A DNA stretch of 7,806 nt from Nitrososphaerales archaeon TH5888 (GTDB lineage: Archaea > Thermoproteota > Nitrososphaeria > Nitrososphaerales > Nitrososphaeraceae). How positions within the stretch are numbered: position 1 is the stretch's first letter; each line of letters begins with the position of its first letter. A program made the position numbers and the translations under genes. Positions 1 through 4,734 of this stretch are shown piece by piece. The stretch is from the NCBI GenBank assembly GCA_014523595.1, contig JAATVN010000056.1, positions 1 to 7,806 on the forward strand, in the 5' to 3' direction. The notes below the pieces were generated by a model. The model was given only the letters and a program-made list of their open reading frames with translations. It made no database searches and was not told where the DNA came from.

Positions 1-64
1 TAATGATTAAAGCGTATTTTAAGATAACATTGGTACTAAGTTAAGTATCATCTGATAGCTAAAA

Positions 65-253
65 TTATTCCAAGAGTGCAAAAATCTTTACGCTGTCTAT
101 TCCCTCTATCTTAAATAGTGTTTCACACATTCCACACTCAGCATTGCCATTGGCGATATCTACAGAAGAGATATCTTCATTTTTGTAATCGCACTTTGGA
201 CAGGTGAATGTGAATTTCATGTTAAACTCGTATACTTCGATAGTTTCAGTCAT
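65..253 (-). CDS. Small zinc-ribbon protein, 62 aa, function unknown
   Basis: I do not recognise a named family. The sequence shows a compact protein with two CXXC pairs, C18-P-K-C21 and C40-G-M-C43, separated by 18 residues. That is the spacing of a four-cysteine zinc ribbon. The residues around the pairs (beta-like FTFTCPKC and ECGMCETLFKI) also fit a ribbon fold. There is no signal peptide or membrane span, so it is probably cytoplasmic. Such ribbons commonly serve in nucleic-acid binding or as small subunits of transcription or translation machinery, but nothing here selects a role. The ATG at 253 is preferred over the internal ATG at 220 (M12) because a TATA box is centred about 29 bp upstream of 253, which fits a leaderless mRNA. 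It is divergent from the HIT gene and the two share a short intergenic region. Confidence 0.75.
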   Translation of the reverse strand: MTETIEVYEFNMKFTFTCPKCDYKNEDISSVDIANGNAECGMCETLFKIEGIDSVKIFALLE

Positions 254-277
254 TTATAGTTAGAAAAAAATTTGACC

Positions 278-286
278 TATATAAAA
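278..286 (-). promoter_or_regulatory. TATA box for the 62-aa zinc-ribbon gene
   Basis: Read on the minus strand the site is TTTTATATA followed by GG, close to the archaeal box A consensus. Its centre lies about 29 bp upstream of the ATG at 253, so transcription is expected to begin at or within a few bases of the start codon (leaderless). Confidence 0.6.
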
Positions 287-311
287 GTCACGTAGTTAGA
301 GAAATGACAAA

Positions 312-320
312 AATATAAAT
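312..320 (+). promoter_or_regulatory. Probable TATA box for the HIT-family gene
   Basis: AATATAAAT lies about 30 bp upstream of the TTG start at 346. This is the same spacing seen at the other promoters in the window. It sits back to back with the minus-strand TATA box at 278-286, forming a compact divergent promoter. It matches the box A consensus less well than the minus-strand site. Confidence 0.45.
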
Positions 321-345
321 CAGCAAGGGACATGGATTTTAATTA

Positions 346-792
346 TTGAAGTCGAAAACAAAATGCATATTCTGCTCCATAATTAACAATGAATTGAGAG
401 CAGTTAAAATATTCGAAGATTCCATGTTTCTGGCTTTTATGGACAGGTATCCAATTAATACTGGACATACGCTAGTGCTCCCAAAGAAACACCACAAGGA
501 TATTTTTACGATGGAAGATGATGAAATAGGCAAGCTATTCTCAACGGTTTCTTTCTTGGCAAAAGGAATTGTAAAGGCGCTTGACGCAAAGGGGCTAAAT
601 ATTGGGCAAAATAACGGGAGAGCAGCCAGCCAAATAGTACCTCATGTCCATGTTCACATAATCCCGAGATACAATTATGATTCTCCAAATGGAAGATGGC
701 CTTCAAGATATCTCATCTCAGATGAAGAACTTGACAAGATCGCCCAAAAAATAAAAGCATCTCTGACAGTATATGGAATCAAGGCAAATTAG
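346..792 (+). CDS. HIT-family (histidine triad) nucleotide hydrolase/transferase
   Basis: This is a 148-aa cytosolic enzyme of the histidine triad superfamily, whose members hydrolyse or transfer nucleoside phosphoramidates, ApnA or related purine nucleotide phosphoesters. The diagnostic motif is H100-V-H102-V-H104-I-I. By family knowledge the central H102 is the nucleophile that forms the nucleotidyl-His intermediate. The N-terminal C7-x2-C10, probably with H50, matches the structural zinc site of many HIT proteins. The opening (CIFCSIINNE), NTGHTLVLPKKH and GLNIGQNNGRAASQ segments are typical of the family, and the length is normal. The start is TTG at 346: an in-frame stop at 340-342 leaves no earlier ATG or GTG, and the family fold needs the Cys pair at residues 7-10. 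The physiological substrate cannot be told from sequence. The gene converges on aRF1 with 18 bp between the stop codons. Confidence 0.93.
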   Translation: MKSKTKCIFCSIINNELRAVKIFEDSMFLAFMDRYPINTGHTLVLPKKHHKDIFTMEDDEIGKLFSTVSFLAKGIVKALDAKGLNIGQNNGRAASQIVPHVHVHIIPRYNYDSPNGRWPSRYLISDEELDKIAQKIKASLTVYGIKAN

Positions 793-810
793 ACTACAAG
801 TAGTGGTCTA
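790..810. terminator. Hairpin between convergent HIT and aRF1 genes
   Basis: TAGACTAC (790-797) pairs with GTGGTCTA (803-810) around a 5-nt loop: an 8-bp stem with one G-U pair in plus-strand RNA and one A-C mismatch in minus-strand RNA. The left arm begins with the HIT stop codon TAG, and the right arm ends one base before the aRF1 stop codon complement at 811. It is placed to end or insulate both converging transcripts. No long T tract follows on either strand, so a role in termination is inference. Confidence 0.4.
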
Positions 811-2088
811 TTAATGCGATGGTTTGAAACGTAAAAGCGCGCCAATATTTCCCAGGCTTCCTAACTGTGCCCCTTCCTCTGTTTTTGATGAGATAACTTC
901 CATCTTGCTTCCAATATTAACCGATAATTCTTCGAGGAAGTCCACGATATCTTTTTCTGTGGTTTCCCTATCCTGACTTCCACATTTGGGGCACGATTTT
1001 GATACTTCCTCCTGCTTTACATTGATCAAATTCATTCTATCAACATATTTTACGTCAATATCTCCACATTTATTGCACTTTATCTCTAAATGCGTGTATG
1101 GAATCTCATCTGTAATTATCAATGTATCTACAATACCGCTTTTTAGCATATTCAGAACATCATGAATACCATACACAGATAATCCCTCATCGGAATATAC
1201 CTGACTCATGAATTTCTTTACTAGTTTCTTCTCCTCTAGCAATCTATATTCGGAGATTATTCCTTGTTCGTTTACTTTTTCCAATAATTCCCTAATTCCT
1301 TCGCTTCCAGAGTAGGAGATGTCTATTGTAGCAAGTACGTTGTTTTGAAGTCGATATTCAAGATATTCTTCCTTCAAAAAGTTTTCTTTAGTTGGACCCG
1401 GTCCTCCTACAATCAAACCGCTAATTTTATGTCCGTCTATAAAGATTTTTTGTGCATGCTCTGCAATTCTATGAAAATACTCGTTAAGCTCATTTTCCCT
1501 GAGTCTTTCAAATCTCCTTGCAGACTGTCCTCCCTGTCGATGTTTTCCAGCGACGCCAGAAGTTAATGTATCTATAACCTCCCATCTGTCACCAGTAAGT
1601 ATGCCTAATCCTGCTTCCTGACTATCTATGGCAAGTAATCCTATTACCTTTTCATCTCTAAGCATATCCCTGATATGATCTGTCCAAAAATGATCATCAC
1701 ACCTGTATAGGTTAATCTGGATTGGTTTTGGCGGTAGAACCGAATAGAGCTCTATTTTTTCATTACCTATTCCTTTATTGTTCGGAATGGCTCCACAAAA
1801 AATTGCAAGTCCATTTTCAGGTGTTTCCTTGAATAATTTAAGATGCTCAACTGTTTTGCTCAGTGCATCTTGTACATGAGTCCTCGTTAAATCTGATTTG
1901 ATATTAGACGCAGTGCCTGACTCATTTCTGAGTTGGCCAATTACCTCAAAAATTGGTCTTCTTGGAGGTACATAGACCGTAACTAATTCTGTCCCATGGC
2001 CTGTAATATTTGACAGCTGATTTAACATCTTGGTTAGTTTGTATCTCTTCACAGAGTCCCACTTTTTCTTGTGGGTGTCTTGACTCAT
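811..2088 (-). CDS. prf1: Peptide chain release factor subunit 1 (aRF1)
   Basis: aRF1 recognises stop codons in the ribosomal A site and triggers peptidyl-tRNA hydrolysis. In archaea it works with GTP-bound aEF1A rather than a dedicated eRF3. Residue numbers here count from the upstream GTG at 2103; subtract 5 for the ATG start. The N domain has T64-A-S-N-I-K-S70 (NIKS) and Y133-R-C-D-D-H-F139 (YxCxxxF) for stop-codon decoding. The M domain has GKHRQGGQSARRFERLRE with G191-G192-Q193, the catalytic loop. The C domain carries two zinc pairs, C343/C346 and C371/C374, which eukaryotic eRF1 lacks. I chose the ATG at 2088 (425 aa): the TATA box is about 32 bp upstream of it but only about 17 bp from the GTG, which would put the GTG outside the transcript. 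Length and all key motifs are intact. It is divergent from the HTH-CBS regulator. Confidence 0.96.
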   Translation of the reverse strand: MSQDTHKKKWDSVKRYKLTKMLNQLSNITGHGTELVTVYVPPRRPIFEVIGQLRNESGTASNIKSDLTRTHVQDALSKTVEHLKLFKETPENGLAIFCGAIPNNKGIGNEKIELYSVLPPKPIQINLYRCDDHFWTDHIRDMLRDEKVIGLLAIDSQEAGLGILTGDRWEVIDTLTSGVAGKHRQGGQSARRFERLRENELNEYFHRIAEHAQKIFIDGHKISGLIVGGPGPTKENFLKEEYLEYRLQNNVLATIDISYSGSEGIRELLEKVNEQGIISEYRLLEEKKLVKKFMSQVYSDEGLSVYGIHDVLNMLKSGIVDTLIITDEIPYTHLEIKCNKCGDIDVKYVDRMNLINVKQEEVSKSCPKCGSQDRETTEKDIVDFLEELSVNIGSKMEVISSKTEEGAQLGSLGNIGALLRFKPSH

Positions 2089-2114
2089 TTCTAATAGTAT
2101 CACATCTCTAAGTC

Positions 2115-2126
2115 TATATAATATAA
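2115..2126 (-). promoter_or_regulatory. TATA box for aRF1
   Basis: On the minus strand the region reads TTATATTATATAG. Its centre (about 2120) is 32 bp upstream of the ATG at 2088, which predicts a leader of only a few bases. This spacing is what rejects the longer GTG start at 2103. Confidence 0.55.
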
Positions 2127-2132
2127 GGTTAA

Positions 2133-2170
2133 GGCCATCATTTTATCCATTTATTGGGTTTATTATGGCC
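2133..2170. promoter_or_regulatory. Candidate operator: nested dyad in the aRF1/HTH-CBS divergent promoter
   Basis: A perfect 6-bp inverted repeat, GGCCAT (2133-2138) and ATGGCC (2165-2170), has half-site centres 32 bp apart, about three helical turns, so both lie on the same DNA face. An inner CCA (2147-2149)/TGG (2155-2157) dyad is centred within half a base of the outer one (about 2152). The centre is about 31-33 bp from each of the two divergent TATA boxes. The geometry suits a dimeric or tetrameric repressor acting on both promoters. The adjacent HTH-CBS regulator is the obvious candidate to bind it. Binding and target are inference. Confidence 0.35.
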
Positions 2171-2180
2171 GTACTATTAC

Positions 2181-2188
2181 TATAAAAA
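2181..2188 (+). promoter_or_regulatory. TATA box for the HTH-CBS regulator gene
   Basis: TATAAAAA is centred about 32 bp upstream of the ATG at 2216, giving a leaderless or nearly leaderless mRNA. The right arm of the 2133-2170 dyad ends 10 bp upstream of it, next to the region where TFB would contact DNA. Confidence 0.55.
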
Positions 2189-2215
2189 TATGAAATCAGA
2201 ATAAATAATCTGTAA

Positions 2216-2773
2216 ATGCTTCCTAGGATCGATTACATTAAGCAGGGAAGGATAAGGCTGGGAATGACTCAACGGGAATTGGCATCGCTTTCTGGAATTA
2301 GCACATCCATGATAAATCAAATTGAGTCAGGACGATGCAAACCAAGTTATGATACTGCTAAAAAAATATTTGAAGTTCTTAGTTCTCAAGAAGGAAAAAC
2401 CTCATTGAAGGCTGGAGACATTTGTAGCAAGGAGGTGATATCAGTCCAGAAAGATGAAAAATTAGAGGTTGCGATCGAAAAGATGATGAAGAACTCTATT
2501 AGCCAAATACCTGTTTTCGACGTATCTAAAATTGTGGGGCTTGTAAGTGAAGATATCCTTGCTAGAAAGGTACTTGAGAGCGATGACAAGAAAAATATCC
2601 ATCAAGTACCCATACTGCAGATAATGGAACCACCGCCCCCAATAGTAGACATAGCGACACCTGCTAAAGCTCTTATTCCGCTTGTAAGATTTGCAAAATG
2701 CGTGCTTGTAAGTCGGAAGGGCGAAATTACAGGTATTATAACGATAACCGATACGCTAAAAATGGCTGAATAG
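2216..2773 (+). CDS. HTH (XRE-type) transcriptional regulator with two CBS domains
   Basis: The 185-aa protein matches the archaeal family of predicted regulators with an N-terminal helix-turn-helix and C-terminal CBS domains (COG3620 type). Residues 7-56 form the XRE-like DNA-binding domain: RIRLGMTQRELASLSGIS, then the recognition-helix region SMINQIESGR, then KPSYDTAKKIFEVL. CBS1 spans about 64-121 (DICSKEVISV through GLVSEDILARKVL) and CBS2 about 131-184 (LQIMEPPPPIV through GIITITDTLKM). Paired CBS domains form a Bateman module that usually senses adenine nucleotides or S-adenosylmethionine, but the ligand here is unknown. The PPPP run at 139-142 may need aIF5A for efficient translation. 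It is probably a cytoplasmic, ligand-responsive repressor or activator. Divergent placement from aRF1 across a short promoter with a nested dyad suggests autoregulation and possibly control of aRF1. That is inference. Confidence 0.92.
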   Translation: MLPRIDYIKQGRIRLGMTQRELASLSGISTSMINQIESGRCKPSYDTAKKIFEVLSSQEGKTSLKAGDICSKEVISVQKDEKLEVAIEKMMKNSISQIPVFDVSKIVGLVSEDILARKVLESDDKKNIHQVPILQIMEPPPPIVDIATPAKALIPLVRFAKCVLVSRKGEITGIITITDTLKMAE

Positions 2774-2787
2774 AATCAGATCTATTC
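2768..2787. terminator. Hairpin spanning the convergent stops of the HTH-CBS and 57-aa genes
   Basis: GAATAGA (2768-2774) and TCTATTC (2781-2787) form a perfect 7-bp inverted repeat around a 6-nt loop. The TAG stop of the plus-strand gene lies in the left arm and the TAG stop of the minus-strand gene lies in the right arm, so the two stop codons pair with each other. The position suggests a bidirectional terminator or transcript-end structure. The stem is AT-rich and weak, and no long T tract follows. Confidence 0.4.
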
Positions 2788-2955
2788 TCTCAGGTTTTCC
2801 AGCCCGACACAACAATCTGCACTTTTTAAACAACTTTCACAGATATTTATTGCGTTCCCACTTGGCAGAGACTCTTCACACAAGGCGCATTTTCTCTCAG
2901 GTCCATTGAACATATACGTATAATATTCTACTATGTGATATATATTTTCAGGCAT
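2782..2955 (-). CDS. Small double-CXXC (zinc-finger-like) protein, 57 aa, function unknown
   Basis: This ORF falls under usual length cut-offs but looks real. Its residues are not random: C23-A-L-C26 and C39-E-S-C42 are separated by 12 residues, a four-cysteine zinc-binding layout, and C48-C49 follow. The N-terminal part (IYHIVEYYTYMFNGPERK) is aromatic and helix-like. The ATG at 2955 has a TATA-like box (minus strand CTTATATTTA, 2987-2996) about 37 bp upstream. The frame stays open above the ATG for 17 more codons, with protein-like content (EILKNPILG), back to a TGA. No ATG, GTG or TTG is available there, so a slightly longer product from a non-standard start cannot be excluded. It converges on the HTH-CBS regulator with 8 bp between stops and follows the 47-aa membrane protein on the same strand. 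No family is recognised. Confidence 0.65.
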   Translation of the reverse strand: MPENIYHIVEYYTYMFNGPERKCALCEESLPSGNAINICESCLKSADCCVGLENLRE

Positions 2956-2986
2956 TCCCAGAATAGGATTCTTTAATATTTCCTGG

Positions 2987-2996
2987 TAAATATAAG
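2987..2996 (-). promoter_or_regulatory. Possible TATA box for the 57-aa double-CXXC gene
   Basis: The minus strand reads CTTATATTTA, centred about 37 bp upstream of the ATG at 2955, which would give a leader of about 10 nt. A second AT-rich candidate (ATATAAATT) lies around 3005-3015, at the end of the upstream membrane-protein gene. Confidence 0.35.
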
Positions 2997-3011
2997 CTAA
3001 TTTAGTTCAAT

Positions 3012-3155
3012 TTATATTTTTAAAGTCAGTCTTCGCTTCTTCCTAACATCGTCTACTATCCACTTTGTAACCAATATCAGTCCAAATATTGGAAAGCTAG
3101 CGATAAACAAATATGGAAAAATGGCAAGGAAGATCGACGGGTGAAATATTTCCAT
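3012..3155 (-). CDS. Single-span small membrane protein, 47 aa, function unknown
   Basis: This short ORF is below common size filters. It encodes a hydrophobic stretch from about residue 7 to 31 (IFLAIFPYLFIASFPIFGLI and onwards), then TKWIVDDV and a strongly basic tail with RKKRR at 38-42. The positive charge after the span predicts that the C-terminus faces the cytoplasm, by the positive-inside rule. A hydrophobic span bounded by a basic cytosolic tail is unlikely to arise by chance in AT-rich DNA. The ATG at 3155 has a good TATA box (minus strand GTTATATTATA, 3177-3187) centred about 27 bp upstream, consistent with a leaderless mRNA. It lies 56 bp upstream of the 57-aa double-CXXC gene on the same strand, so the two may be expressed together. 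I do not recognise a family. It could be a small subunit of a membrane complex, but nothing here shows which. Confidence 0.65.
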   Translation of the reverse strand: MEIFHPSIFLAIFPYLFIASFPIFGLILVTKWIVDDVRKKRRLTLKI

Positions 3156-3176
3156 ATGTAATTCAATTTGCGCCGG

Positions 3177-3187
3177 TATAATATAAC
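3177..3187 (-). promoter_or_regulatory. TATA box for the 47-aa membrane-protein gene
   Basis: GTTATATTATA on the minus strand is centred about 27 bp upstream of the ATG at 3155. It resembles the aRF1 box (TTATATTATA shared) and has the same leaderless spacing. Confidence 0.5.
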
Positions 3188-3190
3188 TCT

Positions 3191-3296
3191 GTATCCTTAA
3201 GGTTCTTTAGGGGATACTTGACTCGCATAACTTCAATTGACGTGATGAATTAAATGTTATATCAAGTCCCCCTCGTTATTCTGAAAGTTTAGAATA
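3191..3296. repeat. Cluster of inverted repeats in the 153-bp intergenic region 3156-3308
   Basis: Four elements lie close together. GTATCC (3191-3196) pairs with GGATAC (3212-3217). GGGGATACTTGA (3210-3221) pairs with TCAAGTCCCC (3262-3271) with one bulged base pair, and inside it ATAAC (3227-3231) pairs with GTTAT (3256-3260). TCAATTGA (3233-3240) is a perfect palindrome. TATTCTGA (3277-3284) pairs with TTTAGAATA (3288-3296), allowing one G-T pair. The first two share bases 3210-3217, so they cannot form at the same time. The cluster lies just after the stop of the FxLYD gene on the minus strand and before the promoter of the 47-aa gene. It may be a 3' UTR or terminator structure, a small RNA, or chance AT-rich pairing. 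Confidence 0.35.
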
Positions 3297-3308
3297 GAAA
3301 ATCACTAG

Positions 3309-4013
3309 TCATTTAGATGCATATTGATCTGAGTCAACTGTCAAAGAATAGTTTTTGATTTTTGGTGATTGTAGTTTATCATCCATAACAACAGTAAAAC
3401 TTGCCGTAGAATGCGAAGTCATATTACTCGGTTCGGTAATTGCGCTTGATAGACCAATAATCTTTCCATTGGTGTCAAAGAAAGACGCAATCGCAAGAAC
3501 ATTTGTGGCGGTATCATTACCCATATTGGAAATTCTTCCACTAACATAGTAATATCCAAATATGTCTGGCCTAGATTTTAAAGACGTTATGACAATGCTA
3601 TCTGGCTTCTGCTGTCCAATTTCACTCGTAAAATTGAGGGTATAATTAAAAAAGTGTTTGGTTTGGTTCTTATCGAGAAATATTATTTCAAATGGCGATA
3701 CCTGTCCGGTATTTAATGACCTTAATGAGACAATTCCACTCCCATTGCCTATATTTTGTCCGTTTTTGTCATAAAAATTAGCTTTAGCTGTAATACTCCG
3801 CTGAGTTTCATTTGATGTGTTTCTTATTTCACCAAATAAATGAATAAACCCACTCTGATCAATTACTATGTTCCTTTCTAACACACTGAAATTATCTATA
3901 GAGTATCCTGTGCCATTTATTATTAGTAGAATTATACCACACAATAGTAACACTGTTATCGGGATTGATTGAAAAGAAAAGGAGCAGAAAGAATTTCTAA
4001 AATAATCCTTCAC
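3309..4013 (-). CDS. Membrane-anchored or secreted protein with two FxLYD-like beta-sandwich repeats
   Basis: The 234-aa protein has a hydrophobic segment at about 18-33 (a signal peptide or anchor) followed by an extracellular region made of two similar domains. Repeat 1 (about 54-116) reads GFIHLFGEIRNTSNETQ, then AKANFYDKNGQNIG. Repeat 2 (about 153-213) reads GYYYVSGRISNMGNDTA, then AIASFFDTNGKIIG. This G-x-x-x-(V)-x-G-x-(I/V)-x-N and FYDxNGxxxG pattern is that of FxLYD-type domains, which occur in many archaeal surface proteins. I count 11 N-x-S/T sequons, for example N33, N41, N65, N68, N123, N127 and N221, which fits an N-glycosylated surface protein. The function is unknown, with adhesion or ligand binding on the cell envelope possible. 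The start is GTG at 4013, the first start after an in-frame stop. A weak AGGA lies 9 nt upstream and a TATA-like ATATAT at 4050-4055. It is downstream of another envelope gene on the same strand. Confidence 0.8.
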   Translation of the reverse strand: MKDYFRNSFCSFSFQSIPITVLLLCGIILLIINGTGYSIDNFSVLERNIVIDQSGFIHLFGEIRNTSNETQRSITAKANFYDKNGQNIGNGSGIVSLRSLNTGQVSPFEIIFLDKNQTKHFFNYTLNFTSEIGQQKPDSIVITSLKSRPDIFGYYYVSGRISNMGNDTATNVLAIASFFDTNGKIIGLSSAITEPSNMTSHSTASFTVVMDDKLQSPKIKNYSLTVDSDQYASK

Positions 4014-4085
4014 TACAAAACATCCTAAATGTACTGGTATGTTGAGGGAATATATCTGTGTTTCAAAATAACTTTTCTCTATAGT

Positions 4086-4628
4086 TTAACGATTTTTTAA
4101 TAGATAAGCAGAATAAACCTGTTCATACTGGAAAGCAAGAGAAAAATCATCATCTGAAAGATCATTCTCCGTTTTATTTCCAGTAATGAGATAATTCTTA
4201 AAGTGCTCATAGCTGGCAGCTTCTGAATTGACAGATTTGATAAAAGAATCCTTAATATTTTCCTGTCCGGCTGGAATAACTAGATCTCTTGCTTCATTTT
4301 CAAGCTCTTCAAACTGGGACAAATAATTATCAGTTATAGTGATCATTGTCAAGTTGTCATTTTCCTTAGTTGTCCATTTTCCAAGTTCTTGTTGATATTT
4401 GCTCGTAAGTTCAGTAGACTTTGATACCAATACCCTGAGTGAATCGGTAAAAACTTGGATGCTACTTTTATTTCCTGACTGTTCTTGTGGTTGCGGTACA
4501 AGCACACCGGTTGATTCGCCAAAAACTTGAATATTGTCTTTAATAGGATCAAGATACATGACAATACTTATTGATACAACTATCGAAGCTATTATCATGA
4601 TTCTGAAAAATGCGTATGTGTTTTTCAA
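4086..4628 (-). CDS. Membrane-anchored, mostly helical extracellular protein, function unknown
   Basis: No family is recognised for this 180-aa protein. Residues 1-9 carry K2 and R9. They are followed by a hydrophobic segment (about 10-25, IMIIASIVVSISIVMYL), giving a signal peptide or N-terminal anchor with the rest outside. Residues 69-180 are rich in charged and polar residues with heptad-like helical spacing and no cysteine. Three sequons (N53, N92, N151) fit an extracellular location. Residues 33-44 (IQVFGESTGVLV) and 57-68 (IQVFTDSLRVLV) are a diverged internal repeat, 7 of 12 residues identical. The start is TTG at 4628: in-frame TAA codons stand immediately upstream, and the next Met (M11) would fall inside the hydrophobic segment and lose the charged N-terminus. 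A weak AT-rich box (4651-4661) lies about 28 bp upstream. The 72-bp gap to the FxLYD gene and the shared direction and topology suggest related envelope roles. Confidence 0.72.
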   Translation of the reverse strand: MKNTYAFFRIMIIASIVVSISIVMYLDPIKDNIQVFGESTGVLVPQPQEQSGNKSSIQVFTDSLRVLVSKSTELTSKYQQELGKWTTKENDNLTMITITDNYLSQFEELENEARDLVIPAGQENIKDSFIKSVNSEAASYEHFKNYLITGNKTENDLSDDDFSLAFQYEQVYSAYLLKNR

Positions 4629-4734
4629 TTATGATTACTCGATATCTTGAATAATTAAAAGTTTATCAAGTCTTGGGGTATCCTTTTGTAAGAAATAATA
4701 AACAGCGAGTAATGAATCCTTAGAACCTATTGAC

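Noticed and set aside
1..64. Left-edge non-coding sequence searched for a gene, tRNA or terminator
   Set aside because: Nothing convincing apart from a short TAGCTA palindrome at 56-61 just after the stop of the 62-aa gene.
332..349. Five-codon mini-ORF (ATG at 332, stop TGA overlapping the HIT TTG start), a possible translational-coupling leader
   Set aside because: The TATA box at 312-320 predicts transcription starting near 340, after this ATG, and the purine-rich AAGGGA before it is only 1 nt away. Probably chance.
339..706. Minus-strand ORFs of 64 and 66 codons overlapping the HIT gene
   Set aside because: They are antisense shadows of a gene with a complete HIT motif, and their translations show no family motif.
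1345..1566. Plus-strand 73-codon ORF inside aRF1
   Set aside because: It is antisense to the conserved M domain of aRF1 and has no independent promoter or motif.
2089..2103. Longer aRF1 N-terminus starting at GTG 2103 (adds MILLE)
   Set aside because: The TATA box centre is only about 17 bp away, which would place this codon upstream of the expected transcription start. The ATG at 2088 has the spacing seen at other genes.
3163..3228. 21-codon minus-strand ORF (MRVKYPLKNLKDTELYYTGAN is its 21-residue product span; begins MRVKYP) ending 7 nt before the 47-aa membrane-protein start
   Set aside because: It is very short, overlaps the inverted-repeat cluster, and contains the TATA box of the next gene. 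It could be a small peptide or frameshift remnant, but there is no positive evidence.
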